DNA of 64,000 nucleotides from Chitinophagales bacterium. Lineage in GTDB: Bacteria > Bacteroidota > Bacteroidia > Chitinophagales > UBA8649. The position numbers and the translations under genes are program-made. Shown in pieces: positions 8,396 through 16,527 of this stretch. The stretch's first letter is position 1; the number at the start of each line of letters is the position of its first letter. The stretch lies in NCBI GenBank assembly GCA_020635975.1, contig JACJYT010000002.1, forward strand, positions 310,001 to 374,000. The letters run 5' to 3'. Under the pieces are notes generated by a model, which ran no database searches, was not told the origin of the DNA, and worked only from the letters and a program-made list of their open reading frames with translations.

Positions 8396-11300
8396 TTAAT
8401 TTTCTTCATCGATTTTTTCTAGTTCGCCTGAACACCAAGAACAATCGGCTTTTCCGCAACCCGTAAACTCTAGTTCCTTTATTTTGTTCCAAGTGTCAGA
8501 AATTTGGTCTTTAACAATTTCAATGTCCTTAGGACTTATTAGAACTTCTCTCTTTTTGAATTGCCCTGTATCAGGATCTGGCTCAACAAAGTCGAATTCT
8601 GCTTTCTCGAGCTCCCAATTTCTATGAAAAGCATTCGTGTTATTATCTAATAATATCTTATAAAAGATCGCTTGTCGCCAATAGTTGCCTCCAAATTTTT
8701 CTTCATAACTTGGATTTTCTGGGTCCTTTATTTTTTCTGAAGGTCCTTGAAAGTCTGCTGCTTTTCTATTCTTTTCTTTTCCTGTTTTATAATCAATTAC
8801 ATAGATTTTATTTCCTCTTTGTTCGATTTTATCTAGTTTCCCATTAAGTTTAATATTTTTATAAACCGCTGTTATTTTCTTCTCCAATTCTACGTCCTTA
8901 TGCCATTCATCAATGTAGTTTTGATAATATTCTGGAAGAAATTTTTCGATGTAGGCTAATTTCTGTTGGTATTCTTTTTTGGTAAAACTATCCTGTTGTT
9001 TGAACATTTGTTTCTTAGCTATTTCCACAAATTCATCTTGACTTGGAAACACTTGATTTCTTTCTTTCATTTCTTTGAAAAAACTCTCTAAACTATCGTG
9101 GATGGCGCTACCAAAGGCTAGACTCGCATTTTTAGCTTGAGGAATTCGTAGGAAATTATGATAGTAAAATTTGAGTGGACAAGCCAAATAGTTGTTTAGA
9201 TGAGTAACACTCATAGAATAGTTTTCTAGAAGACTTTGGAGAAGACCCTTTTCAATTAATTCTGGATGAATTTTCTCTTGCATGATTTGTAATACATTAT
9301 ACTCGAAAATCTCTTCATCGCTCAAATGCTTTTCTATTATTTCAGCGTGTTCCTCTTTGCTTATTTCAGTAACAAAAAGGGATGGACTCAACTCCCTTTC
9401 TTTAGCATCTTCGTTGGAATAACTAATTTGCAAATATTTCTTTGCTCTCGTCATGGCTACGAAAAAAAGTCGGCGCAGTTCTTCCTGTTTTTCTTCATCA
9501 TTAGGCTGTATCATTATTCCTTCAGGTAGCTTATAGCCTTTATTATTTGGCCTTTTCTTTTCCCATAAATTACTATTGCATCCGATCAGAAAAACATAGG
9601 TATATTCCAAACCTTTGGATCCATGGATGGTAGATAGTTGCACTGCATTCTCGGCAAAACTAGATCTTACATATGGAACGGAAATTTCGTATTTTCTGAG
9701 TTGGGCAATTATTTCTAAGAATTCGGCTAAGCTAAGATTGGGGTTCTTAATATTTTCTTGCTTGATGAAATCGAAAAAGGTTTTTAATTCTTGAAGAAGC
9801 CAAACCCTTTCCTTTTGTTTTTGAATATAAGGAATGCAATGAATATCATCTAAGATGGTTTGGAAAAGCAATTGCAAGGGTTTTTCTTGTAAATCTTTTT
9901 GCCATTTATTACAAAGCTCGGCTAGAGCATGGATATTTTTTATACTTTCTTCATCAAAAATTTTCTGGATCTGCATCAAGGCTTCTCTCCACGTGGTTTT
10001 AGGAGAGCTAAATCTGCTTTCTCTTAATTCAAAACTTAAGCGAGCAATCTGAATAGCTTTTATTTCAAAGAAGGGGAAATGCATTATATTGAAAAGCAAA
10101 TCTTCCCTACTGTGGGCAATTCGGTTTTCTTCGGAGATATAGTTTAATATGTCGAGTAACATATTGGTAAATCTACTTTGGAGAACGTTAATTTTTTTGC
10201 TCGTACTTAAAGGAATATTTTTTTGATTCAAACAGAGCTGTAAATCCTCTCCATATTTATGTTCTTTGTATAATACGGCAATCTCATTCAAATTTACGCC
10301 TTGTTCTTTTAGTGCAATTATTTGATTAGCGATATCTGCAGTTTCATGACTTGGGTTTGGGTAAACAACAATTCGGGGCTTAGGTTGATTTGGTGTTGCT
10401 AGGCTACCAGCTGCTTTGAACTCTTTATTCAGATCTAGATTTGTTATTTGATTGACTAAACGTTCTTGGTTGTTAACTATACTAGAGGCTGCCAGATTTA
10501 AAACTTCTTGGCTCGACCTGTAATTATTTTGAAGAACTAGAATCCTAGTTTGCTGTTCTTCTAGACCTAGATGTGCTAAATTAGAGCTGTAGAATTGTAT
10601 AATATTTTCTAGGTTTGCTCCTTGGAAACGGTAAATACTTTGGTCGTCATCGCCAACAACAAAAACATTTGGTTTTTCCCAATAGCTGATTAACAATCGT
10701 AGGATTTCATTTTGTGCACCATTGGTGTCTTGATATTCATCTACTAAAAAGTAGTGAAATTGTTCTTGGTATTTGCCTAAAAGCCATTCATCGCTTTGCA
10801 ATTTTTGCATAACATCCATTATCATATCATCAAAATCATAGCGATTTGCTTTTTTCTTGAGCTCTTGATAATTTTTGAATTCTTGAATTGCAGCAAGGGT
10901 GGAAACAAAGCTTTCCTTTTCTTTGTCTACTTTGGCTATTTTTAGATCTCCAGGTTTGAAATTTCCATATTTTCTTTTGTACACAAAGTCTTCTCTGTTG
11001 GGTAAATCCTCTAAATAAGTTTGAATGGCATTTTCAATTTTTTCTGCACTAAAATTTTCTCTTTTCATTAAGGAGAAAAGCATTTTTAAACGCGAACTTT
11101 CAAAATAAATGGAACCAGCCCATCTTTTTAATGGATGGTTTTTATCGAATCCATCTATAAGCTTCTCGAGTAATTCCACTTCCTCTAGGTCAGAAAGCGC
11201 TTCCATTTCGTCAAAGCCGAAGCATTCTGGATTGTCTTGGATAATTTTATTACAAAAACTATGAAAAGTGTGAATATTCACCTTATGAGCTTCCGCACCA

Positions 11301-11548
11301 ATAAATTGAATAAGCCGTTTTCTCATTGCGGTTACACCTGCTTCTGTATAGGTTAAACAAAGAATATTTTCGGCGAATGCCAATCCTTTATCTAATATAT
11401 TACCAATTCTAGCTGCGAGAATTTGCGTTTTTCCTGTGCCTGGTCCGGCTACCACTAATACAGGTCCTTCTGTAGTTTCTACCGCTAGCTTTTGAATCGA
11501 ATTTAACTTATTGTATTCTTCCGTAAAATTGAAAGTTGTGGAATGCAT
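8396..11548 (-). CDS. UvrD/Rep-type helicase fused to PD-(D/E)XK nuclease with Fe-S cluster motif
   Basis: This 1050-aa protein joins a complete superfamily 1A helicase to a RecB/AddB-type nuclease. Helicase motifs: Q-motif NSIQKLAV, Walker A GPGTGKT (35-41), VDEYQDTN, GDDDQSIYRFQGA, NYRSS, STIHGSKGLEY and FVAMTRAKK. The C-terminal domain from about 785 has LDKI (D906), VIDYKTGK (D919, K921) and four cysteines, C790, C1031, C1036 and C1039, in the C-x240-C-x4-C-x2-C layout of AddB iron-sulfur nucleases. It probably unwinds and degrades DNA ends during double-strand-break repair. It lies near alkD-like and recO genes. It is not classical AddA or RecB because no partner subunit lies beside it. 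Confidence 0.88.
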   Translation of the reverse strand: MHSTTFNFTEEYNKLNSIQKLAVETTEGPVLVVAGPGTGKTQILAARIGNILDKGLAFAENILCLTYTEAGVTAMRKRLIQFIGAEAHKVNIHTFHSFCNKIIQDNPECFGFDEMEALSDLEEVELLEKLIDGFDKNHPLKRWAGSIYFESSRLKMLFSLMKRENFSAEKIENAIQTYLEDLPNREDFVYKRKYGNFKPGDLKIAKVDKEKESFVSTLAAIQEFKNYQELKKKANRYDFDDMIMDVMQKLQSDEWLLGKYQEQFHYFLVDEYQDTNGAQNEILRLLISYWEKPNVFVVGDDDQSIYRFQGANLENIIQFYSSNLAHLGLEEQQTRILVLQNNYRSSQEVLNLAASSIVNNQERLVNQITNLDLNKEFKAAGSLATPNQPKPRIVVYPNPSHETADIANQIIALKEQGVNLNEIAVLYKEHKYGEDLQLCLNQKNIPLSTSKKINVLQSRFTNMLLDILNYISEENRIAHSREDLLFNIMHFPFFEIKAIQIARLSFELRESRFSSPKTTWREALMQIQKIFDEESIKNIHALAELCNKWQKDLQEKPLQLLFQTILDDIHCIPYIQKQKERVWLLQELKTFFDFIKQENIKNPNLSLAEFLEIIAQLRKYEISVPYVRSSFAENAVQLSTIHGSKGLEYTYVFLIGCNSNLWEKKRPNNKGYKLPEGIMIQPNDEEKQEELRRLFFVAMTRAKKYLQISYSNEDAKERELSPSLFVTEISKEEHAEIIEKHLSDEEIFEYNVLQIMQEKIHPELIEKGLLQSLLENYSMSVTHLNNYLACPLKFYYHNFLRIPQAKNASLAFGSAIHDSLESFFKEMKERNQVFPSQDEFVEIAKKQMFKQQDSFTKKEYQQKLAYIEKFLPEYYQNYIDEWHKDVELEKKITAVYKNIKLNGKLDKIEQRGNKIYVIDYKTGKEKNRKAADFQGPSEKIKDPENPSYEEKFGGNYWRQAIFYKILLDNNTNAFHRNWELEKAEFDFVEPDPDTGQFKKREVLISPKDIEIVKDQISDTWNKIKELEFTGCGKADCSWCSGELEKIDEEN

Positions 11549-11563
11549 AATATTTATTTAGAG

Positions 11564-11571
11564 CAAAAATA
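11564..11571 (-). promoter_or_regulatory. -7 box for the helicase-nuclease gene
   Basis: Minus strand reads TATTTTTGC, a perfect extended -7 match, ending about 16 nt before the ATG at 11548. No good -33 element at the usual distance. Confidence 0.5.
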
Positions 11572-11657
11572 TTTAGGCAAAACGTAAGGTATTTGCGTTT
11601 GCAGTAAAATTAACTTTTTTCTGGTTCAACTACGAAAGGAGCTGTGTAAGATTTCAC

Positions 11658-12326
11658 TTATTTCCTATGTTTGTTTGCTTCTCGAATGCTCAGATTGGAA
11701 AGTTCGGCATTATCTACATAATGATAAACGGCTGCTGGATTTGTTCTTGCATATTCTCGAAGCGCCCAACCTATTGCTTTTCGAATAAAGAACTCTTTAT
11801 TTGCGGAAAAATGATCGCAAATGCTAAACAATAATTCTTGATTGGTTTTTTGCTTGAATTTTAATTGAAAGAGTATGCAGCTCCGATGCCACCACATATT
11901 GTTGGAGGCCATAAAGTAATTTAATGCATATTCTATTTCGTTAGGATATTTAGAGAGGTAGCTTCCTAAAATATTGGGGGCGATGCCATCCACCGTATCC
12001 CACCAAGATTTTGTTGCAAGCAACTCGCTGATATAGTGAAAGTCCTTGACATCGCTGTATTTTTTTTGACAACGAATGGCTAAATCGATAGCACTGTATT
12101 GCATTTCTCTTTTGGGATGATTCATCATGGCCAGGATTTCGATTTTATAGCTTTCCTTGGGTGGGATTCCTAGATCTTTGAATACCTTCGAGAATATTGC
12201 CCTTCGATTAGGTGATTGGATACCGAAAAAGTCGAAATGGTTTTTCATGTACTTCTTCATAGGCTCTTGAAGCTCCAGTTGGCTCGCTGCTAAAAATTCT
12301 TTTTCTAAGACTTTTAAAAAGGTCAT
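11658..12326 (-). CDS. AlkD-like DNA alkylation repair protein
   Basis: The 222-aa all-helical protein matches the AlkD family of HEAT-repeat DNA glycosylases, which release bulky or cationic alkylpurines. Supporting segments are IQSPNRRAIFSK, MMNHPKREMQYSAIDLAIR, KSWWDTVDGIAPNILG (the conserved W and D that face DNA), MWWHRSCILFQL and FFIRKAIGWALREYARTNP. I chose ATG at 12326, which is preceded by GGAAAAG; a TTG at 12392 would prepend 22 basic residues of no recognisable character. It is divergent from recO with a 95-nt gap. Confidence 0.88.
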   Translation of the reverse strand: MTFLKVLEKEFLAASQLELQEPMKKYMKNHFDFFGIQSPNRRAIFSKVFKDLGIPPKESYKIEILAMMNHPKREMQYSAIDLAIRCQKKYSDVKDFHYISELLATKSWWDTVDGIAPNILGSYLSKYPNEIEYALNYFMASNNMWWHRSCILFQLKFKQKTNQELLFSICDHFSANKEFFIRKAIGWALREYARTNPAAVYHYVDNAELSNLSIREANKHRK

Positions 12327-12421
12327 AAGCTTTTCCGATTTAAGAATTGCAATAGTTGTTCTAGATTTAAATCTATGAATTTTTAAGAACAACTAGCTTT
12401 GTAAATACCTATTTTTGTATT

Positions 12422-13129
12422 ATGCTTGTTAATTGCCAGGGAATAGTTTTTAAATCCTATAAGTTTCAGGACACTAGTTTGATTGTTAAAATATTCACTT
12501 CTAGTCATGGTGTTCAAACTTTTATGGTAAAAGGTATTCGAAGTGTTAAAGCAAATGGTAAGGCATCTCTCTTTCAACCTGGTGTTCTGCTTGATATGAT
12601 TATGTACTATCAAGAAAATAAAAATTTTAAGGGTCTAAGAGAATATCGTGCTAGTCATTTATACAGCAGTAGTTTATTTGATATAAGAAAGTCTAGTGTA
12701 TTGATATTTTTGATGGAAATTATTGAGTTATGCATACATGGAGAGGAGAGTAATGATGCCATGTTCGATTTTGTTTATTCGGCCTTAGTAAAGCTAGATA
12801 AGGAAGAATTTCGGGCAGTTTTTCATATAGAATTTTTATTAGAGCTCATGCAACATTTGGGCATTTATCCTAATGGACATGCTAGAGACTTGAATCCTTA
12901 TTTCAGTATAAAGGAGGGGGGATTTGTAAACCATAAATCTTCTTTTCCCTACGAAATTAACACAGAAGATTCGGCTTCCTTTAGCAAGGCCTTAGAGGGT
13001 AGAGCAGAAGCAATGCTCAAAAAAGAGAGAAAAGTGGTGATGGATATTATTCTCAGGTACTTTTCTTACCATTTGGATAACTTTGGAGAAATCAAGAGTC
13101 TTAAAGTCTTAGAATCGGTATTATCCTAA
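12422..13129 (+). CDS. recO: RecO, DNA repair and recombination mediator
   Basis: The 235-aa protein starts with the RecO OB-fold (VNCQGIVFKSYKFQDTSLIVKIFT in pieces, then MVKGIRSVKA), followed by LFQPGVLLDMIMY and the helical C-terminal domain. RecO binds SSB and single-stranded DNA and, with RecR, loads RecA on gapped DNA. The zinc-binding cysteines of some RecO proteins are absent, and the late segment HLGIYPNGHARDLNPYFSIKEGGF is the corresponding region. A -7 match TATTTTTG (12410-12417) ends 4 nt before the ATG, which would give a nearly leaderless mRNA. Confidence 0.88.
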   Translation: MLVNCQGIVFKSYKFQDTSLIVKIFTSSHGVQTFMVKGIRSVKANGKASLFQPGVLLDMIMYYQENKNFKGLREYRASHLYSSSLFDIRKSSVLIFLMEIIELCIHGEESNDAMFDFVYSALVKLDKEEFRAVFHIEFLLELMQHLGIYPNGHARDLNPYFSIKEGGFVNHKSSFPYEINTEDSASFSKALEGRAEAMLKKERKVVMDIILRYFSYHLDNFGEIKSLKVLESVLS

Positions 13130-13274
13130 ATTTATTAATGTATATATTATTGTTCACTTAACAATACGGGTTGGAAAGCAAAAACTTAGCTTTTCTGATT
13201 TAATGCCCTGAAGCGCTTACTTTAGCATTTCATTTAATTGCACAAAATTACTTTGTGTTAAGTAAACTTGAGAG

Positions 13275-14252
13275 ATGCTAAAAATTGGCGTTCTAGGAGC
13301 AGGACATTTAGGAAAAATCCATATTAAATTACTTCAAGAAATTGAAGCCTTTAAGGTTGTGGGTTTTTATGACCCAGATGATAAGAATGCAAGTAAGGCA
13401 GAGGAGAAGTTTGCTGTTAAGCGGTATTTAGACTTAGAGGAATTAATAGATGCTTGCGATGTTATAGATATAGTTACTGCAACCATATCCCATTTTGAAT
13501 GTGCTCAGATGGCACTTAGGAAGTCGAAGCATATTTTTATTGAGAAACCCATGACTTCCACTCTAGAAGAAGCCTATAAATTAGTAGAGCTAGTAAAGGA
13601 AGCCGGTGTATTAGCTCAAGTGGGGCATGTAGAGCGTTTCAATCCTGCGTTTTTAGCTGTTAAAGATTATCCTTTCAACCCAATGTTTATTGAAACTCAT
13701 CGTTTGTCACAGTTTAATACTAGAGGAACTGATGTGTCTGTCATTTTGGATTTGATGATTCACGATATAGACATTATTCTTAAGTTGGTTAAAACCAATG
13801 TAAAGAATATTTATGCAAGTGGCGTACCTATTATTAGCGACTCGCCCGATATTGCTAATGCGAGAATTGAATTTGACAATGGTTGTGTAGCCAATGTTAC
13901 AGCGAGTAGAATCTCGGTAAAGAACATGAGAAAGACACGCATATTTCAAAGAGATTCTTATGTGAGCATAGATTTTTTAGAAAAGAAAACAGAAATTTTC
14001 AAATTGTATAACGAGCAACCAAGTAATTTGAATACATTTGAGTTAGATTTGGGAGAAAATAAGGCAAAGAAATACATTCATTTCGACACCCCGGAGATTC
14101 ATCCAATCAATGCAATTAAAATGGAGTTAGAGTTATTTGCCGCAAGCATAATAGAGCAAAAGGAAGTAGAAGTTTCTGTGCTCGACGGTCTAAAGGCCAT
14201 GGAAGTTGCGTATGGCGTTTTAGATAAAATACAACGTCTAAATATTATTTAG
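13275..14252 (+). CDS. Gfo/Idh/MocA family NAD(P)-dependent oxidoreductase
   Basis: The 325-aa protein has an N-terminal Rossmann fold (IGVLGAGHLGKIHIKLL) and the family sugar-site motif IEKPMTSTLEEA with the catalytic Lys-Pro pair near residue 95, then AQVGHVERFNPAF. The C-terminal alpha/beta domain includes MIHDIDIILKLV. Such enzymes oxidise or reduce sugars, often UDP-sugars. It leads a three-gene plus-strand group with a lipoprotein (35 nt after) and a polyprenyl-phosphate sugar transferase, which points to synthesis of a surface polysaccharide sugar. The substrate is not known. Confidence 0.88.
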   Translation: MLKIGVLGAGHLGKIHIKLLQEIEAFKVVGFYDPDDKNASKAEEKFAVKRYLDLEELIDACDVIDIVTATISHFECAQMALRKSKHIFIEKPMTSTLEEAYKLVELVKEAGVLAQVGHVERFNPAFLAVKDYPFNPMFIETHRLSQFNTRGTDVSVILDLMIHDIDIILKLVKTNVKNIYASGVPIISDSPDIANARIEFDNGCVANVTASRISVKNMRKTRIFQRDSYVSIDFLEKKTEIFKLYNEQPSNLNTFELDLGENKAKKYIHFDTPEIHPINAIKMELELFAASIIEQKEVEVSVLDGLKAMEVAYGVLDKIQRLNII

Positions 14253-14287
14253 ATAATCGTATCGTTATAAAGTACAAGTTGAAAATT

Positions 14288-15109
14288 ATGAATGGAAAAG
14301 TATTCGTTTGGTTAGCCATAGTCTTTTTTTTAACGGCTTGTAATAAGAGTCCAAATGATGGTATCCCAAGCTATATTGAAATTTCTCAGGTTGAGCTTAC
14401 AACAAATTCTAATCAAGGATCTAATGTCCACTTAATCAGTGATTTGTGGATAGAAAGTGAAGGAGAGTATATAGGTAATTTTGAATATCCCAATGTTATT
14501 CCGGCGCTTATATCTGGTAATCGCGAAATAATTATGAATGCTGGTATTTTTAGAAATGGCGATTATAATAATAGAGAAATTTACCCAGCTTATCAACCGT
14601 TTAAAGCAAATTTCGATTTTGTACCAGGAGATACCGTAATAATTAACCCAAGTTTTGCTTACTACAATACAGTACTTTTCCCTCTAATTGAAGATTTTGA
14701 ATCTGGAAATATTTTTACAGGAACCAATAGAACCGCACTAGGTGATTCAAATAATATAGAAGGTAGAGCTTTACATATTCATCTTGATGGCATAAATCCT
14801 AGCATAGAAAGCATAACCAGTAGTCCTGTTGTGATTCCCTTTGGAAGAAGAGTTTATATAGAAATGCAATTTAAAGGGAGCAATGATTTTGGGTTGGGAA
14901 TTCAAGCTCTTGTAAATGGTTCGGTAAGTGAGCAAGGTTATATTGATGCTTTTTACTCTTCGGATTGGTATAAAATTCATTATGACATTACCGATGTAAT
15001 TAATTCTTTGGATGCAGATGGCTACAATTTTTACATCGAGGCAATCAAGTCGGATTCTCAAAGTGAATCGGATTTGTATCTTGACAATTTCAAAATTGTT
15101 GTGATTTGA
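14288..15109 (+). CDS. Lipoprotein with C-terminal jelly-roll-like domain
   Basis: This 273-aa protein starts at ATG 14288; an upstream TTG at 14279 would only add MKI. The signal peptide has lipobox FLTAC (Cys18). The C-terminal half (VVIPFGRRVYIEMQF, VIPFG, LYLDNFKIVVI) has the strand pattern of a carbohydrate-binding-like jelly roll, ending with the L-Y-L-D-N-F-K-I strand common to such modules. It overlaps the sugar transferase start by 4 nt and follows the Gfo/Idh gene, so a role in handling the exported polysaccharide is plausible but inferred. No specific family is recognised. Confidence 0.75.
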   Translation: MNGKVFVWLAIVFFLTACNKSPNDGIPSYIEISQVELTTNSNQGSNVHLISDLWIESEGEYIGNFEYPNVIPALISGNREIIMNAGIFRNGDYNNREIYPAYQPFKANFDFVPGDTVIINPSFAYYNTVLFPLIEDFESGNIFTGTNRTALGDSNNIEGRALHIHLDGINPSIESITSSPVVIPFGRRVYIEMQFKGSNDFGLGIQALVNGSVSEQGYIDAFYSSDWYKIHYDITDVINSLDADGYNFYIEAIKSDSQSESDLYLDNFKIVVI

Positions 15110-16524
15110 AAAACAAGAAGCCTTATAATGGTAAATTAGCATTTAGCATAATCGACCTTGCTAGTGCTATGTTGGCCTGGTCTATTTTCTTTTTATTCAG
15201 AAAGCTCTATGTCGATAAGTACCCACTAGAGTTGGCAAAAGTTGTTGGCGATAAAAATTTTATTATTGCCATGATACTTTTACCCTTGATGTGGTACTTA
15301 TGGTATGATTTCACTGGGCAGTATTACAAAGCCTACAGACAGTCGCGCTTGAAAATGGTTTTTAAAAGCTTCTGGCAGTCCTTGTTAGGAGTTTTGGCTA
15401 TATTTTTTGCCTTTCTATTAGACGATAAAGTTTCTAGCTATAAGAATTATTATGCTACCTTTTCTTTCTTACTAATCTGCCATTTTTTCTTTACCACGCT
15501 CTTTAGAGTTTTGTTATTGAGTTATATAAAGATTCAAATGTCGAAGGGAAAAATTCAGGTAAATGCTTTAATTGTTGGAACAAAAATAAAGGCTCACCAA
15601 TTTATTGAGGAATTTCAACAAAACCCCTTGGTTTATGCCTATAATATTAAGGGGGTTGTAGGTTTGGAAACTAATGACCAATCTAAGATTGGAGAGTTGA
15701 GACATCTTGGGAATTTGAATAATTTGGAAGAAATATGCCTTCAAGAAGGAATTGAAGATGTAATTATAGCGGTTCAACCAGAGGAGCACAACTATATTAA
15801 TCCAATTATTATTAGTTTGTCTTCATTGAAAGTTTTTATAAGGATTATTCCAGATTTATATGATATTTTGTCTGGTTCGGTTAGTATGAGTGAGGTCGTA
15901 GGAGCACCTTTAATTGATATTTATCCAGACGCTATGCAACCTTGGCAGCAGAATGCTAAACGATTATTGGATATTTTGATTTCATTGCTTTCACTTTTTT
16001 TGTTGCTGCCTTTCTTTCTTTTAGTGGCTATAATTATCAAGCTAGGCGATGGCGGACCGGTTTTTTATTCGCAAATGAGAGTCGGTAGAGGAGGCACTGC
16101 TTTTCGTCTCTATAAATTCCGATCTATGAAAGATAATGCGGAGCCAAATGGTCCGGCCTTGTCCTCCGACAATGATGAGCGAATAACTCCCTTTGGTGGC
16201 TTTATGCGGAAGTGGAGAATAGACGAACTGCCTCAATTTTGGAATGTTTTAAAAGGAGAAATGAGTTTAATAGGTCCGAGACCAGAACGTCAATACTTTA
16301 TTCATGAAATGAGTAAGATTGCTCCACAAGTTAAGCACTTGCAAAGGGTAAAACCAGGCTTAACCTCTTTAGGAATGGTTAAATATGGTTATGCTCAAAA
16401 TGTTGATGAAATGATAGAACGTTTGAAATACGATATTATCTATATAGAAAAGCGCTCTTTAGGATTAGATTTTAAAATCTTTCTTTACACCATTATTACC
16501 TTGATAAGAGGTCGAGGTAAATAA
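15106..16524 (+). CDS. Exopolysaccharide polyprenyl glycosylphosphotransferase (WcaJ/WbaP-type)
   Basis: The 472-aa membrane enzyme moves a sugar-1-phosphate from a nucleotide sugar to undecaprenyl phosphate, the first step of polysaccharide repeat assembly. It has several N-terminal membrane spans (about 10-125), a nucleotide-binding-like CoA_binding_3 region starting NALIVGTKIKAHQF, a further span LLDILISLLSLFLLLPFFLL and the catalytic core: FYSQMRVGRGG, YKFRSM, WRIDELPQFWNVLKG and MSLIGPRPE. The start is a TTG overlapping the previous TGA; the first internal ATG lies inside a membrane span, so TTG at 15106 is the best start. Confidence 0.9.
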   Translation: MKNKKPYNGKLAFSIIDLASAMLAWSIFFLFRKLYVDKYPLELAKVVGDKNFIIAMILLPLMWYLWYDFTGQYYKAYRQSRLKMVFKSFWQSLLGVLAIFFAFLLDDKVSSYKNYYATFSFLLICHFFFTTLFRVLLLSYIKIQMSKGKIQVNALIVGTKIKAHQFIEEFQQNPLVYAYNIKGVVGLETNDQSKIGELRHLGNLNNLEEICLQEGIEDVIIAVQPEEHNYINPIIISLSSLKVFIRIIPDLYDILSGSVSMSEVVGAPLIDIYPDAMQPWQQNAKRLLDILISLLSLFLLLPFFLLVAIIIKLGDGGPVFYSQMRVGRGGTAFRLYKFRSMKDNAEPNGPALSSDNDERITPFGGFMRKWRIDELPQFWNVLKGEMSLIGPRPERQYFIHEMSKIAPQVKHLQRVKPGLTSLGMVKYGYAQNVDEMIERLKYDIIYIEKRSLGLDFKIFLYTIITLIRGRGK

Positions 16525-16527
16525 ATC

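Noticed and set aside
12383..12613. 76-codon minus-strand frame opposite the recO start
   Set aside because: It overlaps recO and the alkD-like gene 5' regions and has no recognisable features.
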